From positions 7,998,001 through 8,062,000 of the forward strand of contig NC_085110.1 of NCBI RefSeq assembly GCF_030269925.1: a stretch of DNA of 64,000 bases, given 5' to 3'. The DNA comes from Bombyx mori. Lineage: Eukaryota > Arthropoda > Insecta > Lepidoptera > Bombycidae. Numbering within the stretch: the first letter of the stretch is position 1; each line of letters opens with the position of its first letter. The notes below the pieces were generated by a model that was given only the letters and a program-made list of their open reading frames with translations, was not told the origin of the DNA and searched no databases. The position numbers and the translations under genes were made by a program. This document shows positions 22,168 to 31,904 of the stretch, in pieces.

Positions 22168-23505
22168 TTGCTGGTGGCCTGGAGGCCCAGTTTCACCAGG
22201 TCAGGTGGGCGAGTTTTGGTTCAGCAAGCAGGGGTGAGATGCAAACAGCTGCTCGAGCGCCTTCAAAGAAGACCTATCAACTGAAGAGTAGCTGCTTCGT
22301 GAATGAATCTACCACCAGACCGGAATCGCAACCCGCTGAGAAGATCCGACGAGAAACTCAGCGGGCTGATGTTAGGTTGCACGTCGAACTCTTTGCCGAT
22401 TTCTACGAGTACGGTTAACGGGGTCCCTAAGCCTGCTCCTAGTGTCATAGCTAAAGGCGTCTAAAAGGGCTACTGGACCTGATGGTTTCGTAAGAACGTG
22501 TCTACAGCGTCGACCGTTACTGGATCAGGATTCGGGGAGTAGTCGGTGGTGGCAACGATAAGGCGATTATCATGACGCATAGCGGTATCGAAGCACCGTT
22601 CCGACGCTGACTTCATGTGTTTCTGGATTGATTCCAGGCCCAGGTCGTCGTGTAGGTCAACGTTTCTCACGAACCACGGAGCTCCGACGGCTAGCCTGTA
22701 AAGCAGGATTGTAGGGATTGGGGGATGTCTATCTGTGTGCGGGCTGCATGAGTGAACACCACACTTGCGTAAGTCATGACGAGCCTTATACAAATTTTGT
22801 GAAGTTACACCTTCCGAAGGGACATTTTAATCCTCTTACAGATCATGAGGTACTGATTTTATATGCAGACGGAATGTCGTGGATGCATCCAGGGTGACTC
22901 CCAGGTACTTGACCTTCCTGGTCTACGGTATATATTGGCCGATGAGGGTGATGGAGAACGTGATATTTCTCTTCATAATGCGGGAAATATGCGGTGAGCT
23001 TCCCTTTTGAAAGAGCACCGGTGTGCTTTTCGCTGGGTCGAGGTCTAGGCACCATTTTCGGAACCACCGTCCGAGGGCTACGGCTGCGCTCTGAAGTTTA
23101 CTCGCGATTAGGTATTTGTTTCTACTTAAGTAACGGTTGTGTCGTCGGCGAAAACGCCTAACTGGGTCGGCGGTGACCGGGGAATGTCGTTGATAAATAA
23201 ACTAAATGGGAACGGCGACAGGACGGACCCTTGCGGGATGGCACGGCCCGCCCATGTTAAATAGTTTGAAAATCAAACCACTGTGCCAGACTTTCGAGCG
23301 CTTTTGCGACGTCGAAGAGGAGGGCTCCCATGTAGACCGTTTTTATCGTTTAAGCCCTACGAGAATGTGCTCCGTGAGGCGGTGCACCTATTGAATGCAT
23401 GAGTGATTGCCCTTGGATGAGACGAAGTATCTGAGGCGTTTGTAGAGCAGACGCTCATACAGCTTGCCTAGAGACATGCGGAGGCTAATTGGGCGATAAT
23501 TATCA
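22168..23505 (-). mobile_element. Old LINE A copy, 3' half, decayed
   Basis: On the minus strand this matches LINE A from the 3' UTR (hairpin facing 22330-22365) through the C-terminal part of ORF2 (LAVGAPWFVRNVDLHDDLGL, 22620-22700) into the RT domain near 23240-23500. Frameshifts and deletions are many, and only short frames remain. It is clearly older than copies 1 and 2. Confidence 0.85.
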
Positions 23506-24362
23506 TAAAATTATAAATAGTTACAGAACATAATATTCTGAAAATGAACCGTAGAAGTAAAACATATATGGCAGTAAAATTAATCATAAATATGTGTCCT
23601 TATTTACAAGCGTTTCTATACAAATATCGGAGCTATTTCCATGCTTGCAATTTCACATTTCAATCATACCCATACTAGAGAAAGACTTGGAGTTTTCTAA
23701 AGTGAACTGCCCCCGACTTGCCTTTCAAAACTTTACTCTTTTCATATCCGTATTTCAATTTCACGTTGCAATTTATATGCACTTTGTAGCGGTGAAGACT
23801 CAAAAGCGTTCCGCCGCTGCATTTATTCGTTGAGAGTGCTACAGTTAAACGCCGTTTTTTCTGCTGAAGACGAGTCTTGATGACGACGTTCATAGTTAAT
23901 GAGCACCCAGTATCCGGCGGGTGTTACCGCGCAAATTGCCCGCTCTTTAAAGGCTTGTCGTTTATCGTCTCTCGACTGAGGCCGGCCTAGCGTAAAAGAC
24001 GTTTCCGACCGTACGTTATTGTTTGCCGATGGAATGACTTCCTTTTGCCGGCAAATCTAAAGTATACACCGTTTACCAACCTCATATAGGGTTTCTTTAA
24101 GCTATAGAAAAAACAACCCATCCAAACAGAACAGCGTTGATAGGCCCCTTTTTTGCTGTGGATCGTCTCGCAACAAGTGAGCTAAATCTAAGCGAGCCTC
24201 GTGTTTGCAGCCAGCCATTTTGAATGATATGTTTACAATGTAAGGAAAAACACCACTATTTGTAGAACATCTCGGACCGAAAAAAATTAACCAATGAACC
24301 AACCACCAAAAATGAATGACATTTTATTTTTATTATCATCCATCGTTCGAAGTTTCGAATTT
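23506..24362. other. Unassigned DNA with a GC-balanced patch
   Basis: AT-rich at first. The stretch 23860-24080 is noticeably more GC-balanced than the flanks and carries segments such as GGCCGGCCTAGCG, but no splice-bounded frame or repeat match was found. Confidence 0.35.
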
Positions 24363-24801
24363 GTCGTGGCCTAAAGGATAAGACGTCCGGTGCATTCGTG
24401 TTGAGCGATGCACCGGTGTTCGAATCCCAGGCGCGTACCAATTTTTCTAATGAAATACGTACTCAACAAATGTTCACGACTGACTTCCTCGGTGAAGAAA
24501 TAACATTGTAATAAAAATCAAACCCGCAAAATTATAATTTGCGTAATTACTGGTGGTAGGACCTCTTTTGACACCTCGCGGGTAGGTACCACCACTATGC
24601 CTATTTCTGCCGTGAAGCAGTAACGCGTTTTGGTTTGAAGGGTGGGGCAGCCGTTTAACTATACTTGAGACCTTAGAACTTATATTTCAAGGTGGGTGGC
24701 GCATTTACGTCGTAGATGTCTATGGGCTCCAGTAACCACTTAACACCAGGTGGGCTGTGAGCTCGTCCACCCATCTAAGCAATAAAAAAATAAAAAAAAA
24801 A
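24363..24801 (+). mobile_element. Bm1 SINE, full length with tRNA-like head
   Basis: It starts GTCGTGGCCTAAAGGATAAG and keeps the B-box-like GGTGTTCGAATCCC, then the linker with AAATGTTCACGACTGACTTC and the complete Bm1 body ending in GCAATAAAAAAATAAA. This is the best full-length example in the window. Confidence 0.93.
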
Positions 24802-24883
24802 CAACGGATTGTAATTATCTTTATTGTAAATCAAAAAGAGTCGTGGCTGTCTATGACAACTGCATCATTTGCGATTTCGAATC

Positions 24884-25213
24884 TTGCTCATGCAGGAGCC
24901 AATCACTGTCGACGCCCTCGACACGTTCTTACGGATCCATGAGATCCAATAACTGTGGCATTAACATTACCCCGTTAACCCATGTATCAGAGAGCTGAGT
25001 TTCTCGCCGGATCTTTTCAACGGGTTGCGATTCGGATTCGATAGTAGATTCATTCGCGAAGCAGCTGCTCTTGATTTGTGAGGTCTCCTTTGGGGGCGCT
25101 CAGACAGTTGTTAGCAAATCTCACTCCTCCTGGCTGAGCCCGTGCTCGTACACCTGTCTTGGTGAAGCTGGAAAGCCCGCCGGGCCACCATTAATCCTTC
25201 CTTAATTAAAAAA
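24884..25213 (+). mobile_element. LINE A 3' end, 5'-truncated
   Basis: It matches the last about 120 bases of ORF2 and the 3' UTR of LINE A, ending GGGCCACCATTAATCCTTCC and a short A-run. The hairpin stem has decayed on both sides. It inserted or decayed before copy 2 arrived. Confidence 0.85.
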
Positions 25214-25214
25214 A

Positions 25215-25633
25215 TGTGTGTGGTGTCGTGGGACACCGGATAGGAACGAAGTTCCTTATTATACAAATATTAATTTTAAGTTCTATTCGAGGTATAAAGA
25301 AAATAATTATTCGTGTATACATTTTTTATTCTAATTTTTTTTATTGATAAAGCTAACCGCAAGGGTCAACTACTCCGCAGTGCAATGGAGCAGCCTTGCC
25401 CTGGGGGAACCGCCTGCATGATCACGGTATCCCCCACGCCAGGTAAGTATGATTTAGCAAGAGATATACGAGAACGTCTATTAACTGTGTAACATCTCGT
25501 CACCGCGATTCGGGAATTTTTGAATTTACGTGCAGCGACATCTGTTGATAACAAACTAAATAGAAAAAATCTTACGTTACGGACGTTTTTTCCCGGGTAC
25601 CCCTCCGCATCGTCCCATAAGGAACTTCGTTCC
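25215..25633 (+). mobile_element. Hairpin-ended repeat, copy 1 of 2
   Basis: The inverted ends GGAACGAAGTTCCTTAT (from 25243) and ATAAGGAACTTCGTTCC (to 25633) are 17 bp and each contains a small palindrome. On the left a further hairpin GGTGTC-GTGG-GACACC adjoins. The interior has an unusual conserved stretch with GCAGCGACATCTGTTGATAA. A second copy lies inverted at 61233-61657 with the same extra left arm. It is non-coding, and its class is uncertain. Confidence 0.65.
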
Positions 25634-26156
25634 AAAAAAATCATTTGCGATTTATTTGAATTCGGGAATTTCTTTTTGTATAGGATCATTATTATTTGCA
25701 AAAACGAATACTAATTTTAAGAATATTAATGAGTGCATATCCTAGTACATTCAAGCACGCTATAAAGTTAAAAATCATTCCGATAGAGGCACCCGTCACG
25801 TGCGGACGTGCTCATCGACCACTCGATCGTCCGGCCTTTGTTCGCCCGGCTTTTGTTAGTCCGGCCATTGTTCCTGGTACATCTGCCGACCAAGTGTTTT
25901 TCCTGGAAGTTTTTATTTGTTTTGTTTCCTTTTGTTATTTCTGTGTTTGTGGTACATCTGCCGACAAAGTGTTCCTGGAAGTGTTTATTTGTTTTGTTTC
26001 TTTTTGTTATTTCTATTTTGTTGTGTTCTTCTTTAGTAATAGCGCCGCATCGCCACCTGCGTTCAATAGAACCGCTCAGGTCCGAGAAGTTGGGGCCTCG
26101 CCGCAAGGCGAGTATTTTTAAGACCCGGGGCCGCCCCACCTGGGCACTCAGCGATC

Positions 26157-27770
26157 GTGGACGCTGTATTTGCGGAGTTCCTCCGACTTCGCTACCCACA
26201 GCTCGCCTCAGAGTTTCTGATTTTCAAGGCTAATCACACTGCGAGCCCTCTCGAGGACTCCGCCGTGCTCTCTGCTCCTGCGTCGCCTGTACCTGCGTGC
26301 AAAGCTTCTGCATCGAGCACCGCAGCCTCCGTCGTGCCTGCCATTCCCGCGTCGCCTATACTGGAGAGTAAAACAGCTGCGTCGTCCGCTGTGGCCACCG
26401 TTCCAGCAGCGCGATCATCCGCGGTCTCCGTCGCGCCCTCCAAAACACCTGCTCGTAGGTCACCTGCGCCCGACTCCTCGTCCTCCGACTCTGACTCGGA
26501 GATGGAGGTCGACCTCGCCCCCGCCTCATCGACGGATGTACCAGGGTGAATCACCCTGGTACAAAAGGGTAAGAAGCGTGCCGCGGAGTCTCGAGCTCCC
26601 GCGGCCGCTAAAATTGACAAAGCCGCGAACGGGTCGCGCCCCCGCCCTCGGACTCCCGTTGCGCCTCCAGCCCATGCCACTCCGTCGCCGCGTCCGGTGG
26701 CACAAAATAAAACCCAGACCCCTCCCCCGGTAATCCTTCAAGAGAAGGCAGCTTGGGATCGAGTTTCTCTGGCCCTTAAGGCCAAAAATATCAATTTCAC
26801 GAATGCCCGTAGCCTCGCGAACGGCATTCAAATTAAGGTTCGAACACCCGACGACCATAGGGCCCTCTCTTCTTACCTCCGTAAGGAGCGTATAAGTTTC
26901 CACACGTATACGCTCCAGGAGGAGCGCGAACTCCGTGCCGTCATACGTGGCATCCCAAAAGAGTTAGATGCCGAGCTCGTCAAGGCCGACCTTCTCGAAC
27001 AAGGCCTACCGGTTAACACCGTACACCGCATGCACACAAGCCGCGGTAGGGAGCCATATAACATGGTTCTCGTCGCCCTCCAGCTTACCCCCGAGGGTAA
27101 GGAAATATTCAACATCCGAACGGTCTGTAGCCTTTCCGGAATCGCAGTCGAAACCCCACACAAGAAAGGCACACCTAGCCAGTGCCATAACTGCCAATTA
27201 TACGGGCATTCTTCCCGTAACTGTCACGCGCGACCCCGATGCGTCAAGTGTTTAGGAGATCACGCCACGGCCCTCTGCACTCGCGATCAAAATACCGCGA
27301 CGGAACCGCCTAGCTACGTCCTGTGTCGCACACAGGGTCACCCCGCAAATTACCGCGGATGCCCCCGAGCACCGAAAATAAATCGCCGCGTCGCCCGCCA
27401 AAACCGCCTCCGAGCTTCCAGCCCAGACATCAAAGCCTCGGCACCCTCTGTGTCGCAGGCTAAGCCAGCGTTCGTTCCGGCGCCGGTGCCCAGTGTCTCG
27501 GCCTGGGCGAAACCGCTGCCGTTCACAAACACGGCTACAACTCCCTCCTCCGCGACTCGTCCCTCTCCCGCGATTTGCCCTCCGACCGCGTCCGACAATC
27601 TCGCTTTAGCGATCGACTTCTTTCAGTCGATCAACTTTGAGCGCGTTAACGCTTTGGGCGACGCCATTCGCGCTGCCTCCACTGCACAACACTTTATCGC
27701 CGTTGTGCGAGAATACGCCGACGTATACACGTCATTAAATACGTACGTCCTCCCCTCACTCCGCCGGTAA
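26157..27770 (+). pseudogene. LINE A copy 2 ORF1, inactivated gag-like gene
   Basis: It is colinear with copy 1 ORF1. The start codon is GTG at 26157 instead of ATG. At 26538-26562 three bases of copy 1 are replaced by twelve, making a perfect palindrome and an in-frame TGA at 26547-26549. The net change is +9, so the reading frame continues after the stop to 27770. In the third zinc knuckle the first Cys is Tyr (SYVLC). An internal stretch near 27550 also lacks several codons present in copy 1. Confidence 0.88.
26538..26562 (+). repeat. Perfect palindrome within LINE A copy 2 ORF1
   Basis: GTACCAGGGTGA and TCACCCTGGTAC flank a single A. The right arm is native LINE A sequence (copy 1, 17215-17226), while the left arm is new. 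This looks like self-templated synthesis across a fold-back. Confidence 0.9.
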
Positions 27771-27773
27771 TCA

Positions 27774-30657
27774 ATGGCGTATATAAGTAGAATAAAGCCC
27801 CTATCCGTAACGATAGGATTTTTTAACGCTTACGGTCTCGCAAATCAACGTGATCAGGTTTGTGATTTTTTTGCTTGACCATCAAATTGACATTTTCTTA
27901 GTGCAGGAGACCCTACTCAAGCCCGCGCGTCGCGACCCTAAAATCGCGAACTATAACATGGTTAGGAACGACAGGCTCACTGCTCGTGGTGGTGGTACCG
28001 TCATTTACTATAGAAGAGCCCTGCATTGCGTCCCGCTCGATCCTCCCGCGCTCGCTAACATCGAAGCATCAGTGTGCCGAATCTCACTGACGGGACACGC
28101 GCCGATCGTTATTGCGTCCGTTTATCTTCCACCGGATAAGATCGTTGTAAGCAGTGATATCGAGGCGCTGCTCGGCATGGGGAGCTCTGTCATTCTGGCG
28201 GGTGACCTAAATTGTAAACACATCAGGTGGAACTCACACACCACAACCCCGAATGGCAGGCGGCTTGACGCGTTAGTCGATGATCTCGCTTTCGATATCG
28301 TCGCTCCGCTAGCCCCGACTCACTACCCGCTAAATATCGCGCATCGCCCCGATATACTCGACATAGCGTTATTAAAAAACGTAACTCTGCGCTTACACTC
28401 GATCGAAGTAGTTTCAGAGTTAGATTCAGACCACCGTCCCGTCGTTATGAAGCTCGGTCGCGCTCCCGATTCCGTTCCCGTCACGAGGACTGTGGTGGAT
28501 TGGCACACGCTGGGTATCAGCATGGCTGAATCTGATCCACCATCGCTCCCGTTTAACCCGGACTCTACCCCGTCTCCTCAGGATACCGCTGAAGCCATAG
28601 ACATCTTAACGTCACACATCACCTCGACATTAGATAGGTCATCGAAACAAGTTGTAGCGGAGGACTTCCTTCACCGCTTCAAATTGTCCGACGATATTAG
28701 GGAACTCCTTAGAGCTAAGAACGCCTCGATACGCGCCTACGACAGGTATCCTACCGCGGAAAATCGTATTCGAATGCGTGCCCTACAACGCGACGTAAAG
28801 TCTCGCATCGCCGAAGTCCGAGATGTCAGATGGTCTGATTTCTTAGAAGGACTCGCGCCCTCTCAAAGGTCTTACTACCGCTTAGCTCGTACTCTCAAAT
28901 CGGATACAGTAGTAACTATGCCCCCCCTCGTAGGCCCCTCAGGCCGACTCGCGGCGTTCGATAATGACGAAAAAGCAGAGCTGCTGGCCGATACATTGCA
29001 AACCCAGTGCACGCCCAGCACTCAATCCGTGGACCCTGTTCATGTAGAATTAGTAGACAGTGAGGTAGAACGCAGAGCCTCCTTGCCACCCTCGGATGCG
29101 TTACCACCCGTCACCCCGATGGAAGTTAAAGACTTGATCAAAGACCTACATCCCCGCAAGGCTCCCGGTTCCAACGGTATATCCAACCACGTTACTAAAC
29201 TTCTACCCGTCCAACTCATCGTGATGTTGGCATCTATTTTCAATGCCGCTATGGCGAACTGTATCTTTCCCGCGGTGTGGAAAGAAGCGGACGTTATCGG
29301 CATACATAAACCCGGTAAACCAAAAAATCATCCGACGAGCTACCGCCCGATTAGCCTCCTCATGTCTCTAGGCAAACTGTATGAGCGTATGCTCTACAAA
29401 CGCCTCAGAGACTTCGTCTCATCCAAGGGCATTCTCATCGATGAACAATTCGGATTCCGTACAAATCACTCATGCGTTCAACAAGTGCACCGCCTCACGG
29501 AGCACATTCTTGTGGGGCTTAATCGACCAAAACCGTTATACACGGGAGCTCTCTTCTTCGACGTCGCAAAGGCGTTCGACAAAGTCTGGCACAACGGTTT
29601 GATTTTCAAACTATTCAACATGGGCGTGCCGGATAGTCTCGTGCTCATCATACGGGACTCCTTGTCGAACCGCTCTTTTCGATATCGAGTCGAGGGAACC
29701 CGCTCCTCCCCACGACCTCTCACAGCTGGAGTCCCGCAAGGCTCTGTCCTCTCACCCCTCCTATTTAGCTTATTCGTTAACGATATTCCCCGGTCGCCGC
29801 CGACCCATTTAGCTTTATTCGCTGACGACACGACTGTTTACTATTCCAGTAGAAACAAGTCCCTAATCGCGAAGAAGCTTCAGAGCGCAGCCCTAGCCCT
29901 AGGACAGTGGTTCCGAAAATGGCGCATAGACATCAACCCAGCGAAAAGTACTGCGGTGCTATTTCAAAGGGGAAGCTCCACACGGATTTCCTCCCGGATT
30001 AGGAGGAGGAATCTCACACCCCCGATTACTCTCTTTAGACAACCCATACCCTGGGCCAGGAAGGTCAAGTACCTGGGCGTTACCCTGGATGCATCGATGA
30101 CATTCCGCCCGCATATAAAATCAGTCCGTGACCATGCCGCGTTTATTCTCGGTAGACTCTACCCCATGATCTGTAAGCGGAGTAAAATGTCCCTTCGGAA
30201 CAAGGTGACACTTTACAAAACTTGCATAAGGCCCGTCATGACTTACGCGAGTGTGGTGTTCGCTCACGCGGCCCGCACACACATAGACACCCTCCAATCT
30301 CTACAATCCCGCTTTTGCAGGTTAGCCGTCGGAGCTCCGTGGTTCGTGAGGAACGTTGACCTACACGACGACCTGGGCCTCGAATCTATCCAGAAATACA
30401 TGAAGTCAGCGTCGGAACGGTACTTCGATAAGGCTATGCGTCATGATAATCGCCTTATCGTTGCCGCCGCTGACTACTCCCCGAATCCTGATCACGCAGG
30501 AGCCAGTCACCGTCGACGCCCTAGACACGTCCTTACGGATCCATCAGATCCAATAACCTTTGCATTAGACGCCTTCAGCTCTAACACTAGGAGCAGGCTT
30601 AGGGACCTCGGTAACCGTACTCGTCGAACTCGACAAAGAGTTCGCCGTGCAACCTAA
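27774..30657 (+). pseudogene. LINE A copy 2 ORF2, frameshifted endonuclease/reverse transcriptase
   Basis: The ATG at 27774 and its first about 30 codons are present, but the T-run at 27866-27872 has seven T where copy 1 has six. This shifts the start out of frame with the remaining about 930 codons. Downstream the frame is open to 30657 with endonuclease motifs, AGVPQGSVLSPLLF and the FADD box intact. The KAPGSDGI motif has Asp changed to Asn (29173-29175). The QFGFR motif is intact here, unlike in copy 1. Confidence 0.9.
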
Positions 30658-30669
30658 CCCATGAATCAG

Positions 30670-30703
30670 CTCGCTGAGTTTCTCGCCGGATCTTCTCAGC
30701 GGG
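30670..30703 (+). ncRNA. 3' UTR hairpin of LINE A copy 2
   Basis: CTCGCTGAG pairs with CTCAGCGGG with one T-G wobble around the same loop as copy 1. Confidence 0.65.
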
Positions 30704-30924
30704 TCGCGATTCCGATCCGGTAGTAGATTCATTCGCGAAGCAGCTACTCTTGAGCTGTTAGGTCTCCTTCGGAGGCGCTCGGCTAGCTGTTAGCAAATCC
30801 CACCCCTCCTGGCTGAGCCTTTGCTCGCCCACCTGTCCTGGTGAAACTGGAAAGGCCTTCGGGCCACCAGTAATCCTTCAATCATAAAAAAAAAAAAGTG
30901 TGTGTGTCCGCTCCGACGCACGAC

Positions 30925-31303
30925 TGGAGTTTACTGGATATAAAAAATTAAACGAAACAATACGAGAAATAGTTCTATATTACGACAACACGATACACTA
31001 CAGATTATTAACAAATTAACGAGACACAAAACAAACGACTAACAAATATATGAAAATACAATAATGAGAGAAACGCGCGATCAGTACGAGGCTTTGTGGC
31101 GGACTGCCGGCGCAGCAGCCCGGCGTCACCTGCGATAACGCGGCCGCGCGTTGGCTCCTGATTGGCGCGCGCACGCATCACGCAATCAGGAGCCAATCAG
31201 GCGCATAACGCATTTCGTGTGACATGCTAGTACGATTTTGGTCCCCATAATTTTCATACCCCGGGCCTATATATGTAAATCGATTCTAAAGGAGTAAACT
31301 CCA
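30925..31303. mobile_element. Possible inverted-repeat element with GC-rich core
   Basis: TGGAGTTTACT at 30925-30935 is repeated inverted as AGTAAACTCCA at 31293-31303. Inside, a GC-rich core carries a perfect 14-bp stem (TTGGCTCCTGATTG at 31151-31164 and CAATCAGGAGCCAA at 31183-31196) with an 18-base loop. It is non-coding. It may be a MITE or part of a larger repeat cut by LINE A copy 2, which ends 27 bases to the left. Confidence 0.45.
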
Positions 31304-31882
31304 AAAAAAGTTAAAAAATGCGCAAAAAAATGTTTCATCCATCTTTGAAATAATTATTTGTACCTACCTGTCATTCCTGTTGCAATCAACGTATCAATGT
31401 AAATTAAAGTTATGTAGTCTTGAATACAGTAATTGTTGAAAAAATTGTAAGCGTTGAGTTATGTAAACATCACGCTCCCTTGTCGTTCAGGAGCAGTAAT
31501 GACGATAGCACGTCCGGTGCCACGTCACCTATTAATAAATTCTTCGAGGCTTATTTTCAAACTAGCACAGTTGACTTTGAAACATTTACATTACATCGAC
31601 ATGTTCCAATGTCCAGCGATTAATGAATCTTACATTGTGACAATTGGACTGAGTTGAGTGCGCATGTGTTGAATTGTAATGTATTTATTATTAGAGGGAC
31701 GCTTAAAGTGATCAAACGGCTTGGGTGAAACATTGGAAACATCATCGTCTGAGTAAAAACTTTCCGTCTACTTTCAATATATTAGTAGTAGGAATAATAA
31801 CTCTATTTGAGTATAGTTAATGAGATAGTGCAATTGTGACATTAGTAATTTTGCGGTAATCAGTGGCGACAGTCTCACTAAG
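31304..31882. other. Region upstream of the NHA-like gene
   Basis: AT-rich DNA, presumably holding the promoter and 5' UTR of the antiporter gene. The arthropod initiator core TCAGT occurs at 31860-31864, 19 bases before the start codon, but I cannot say it is used. Two overlapping short frames at 31420-31657 match nothing known. Confidence 0.35.
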
Positions 31883-31904
31883 ATGAACGATATTAATCGA
31901 ACGG
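31883..31904 (+). CDS. NHA: NHA-like gene, exon 1 (start codon)
   Basis: ATG AAC GAT ATT AAT CGA ACG G, then donor GTATGT. It encodes MNDINRT plus one base and joins exon 2 in phase to give a charged N-terminus. This exon is the least certain: it is chosen because it has an ATG, a good donor and the phase that exon 2 needs. Confidence 0.6.

Larger units (their letters stand above)
25776..30897 (+). mobile_element. LINE A copy 2, full length but inactivated
   Basis: It has the same structure as copy 1 from the identical 5' end CATTCCGATAGAGG to the A tail at 30886-30897. By eye the two copies differ at only a few percent of positions. Several lesions kill it: the ORF1 start is GTG, an in-frame TGA lies in ORF1, ORF2 has a +1 frameshift in a T-run, and two conserved motif residues are changed. 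I found no convincing target-site duplication around it, unlike copy 1. Confidence 0.9.

Noticed and set aside
25696..26233. Frames of about 140 codons before LINE A copy 2 ORF1 (and 16468-16907 in copy 1)
   Set aside because: They translate the 5' UTR tandem repeat, are T-rich low-complexity, and differ between copies by frame.
31420..31657. A first NHA exon or separate small gene upstream of 31883
   Set aside because: Two frames overlap, neither has an ATG-plus-donor structure in the phase required by exon 2, and the translations match nothing known.
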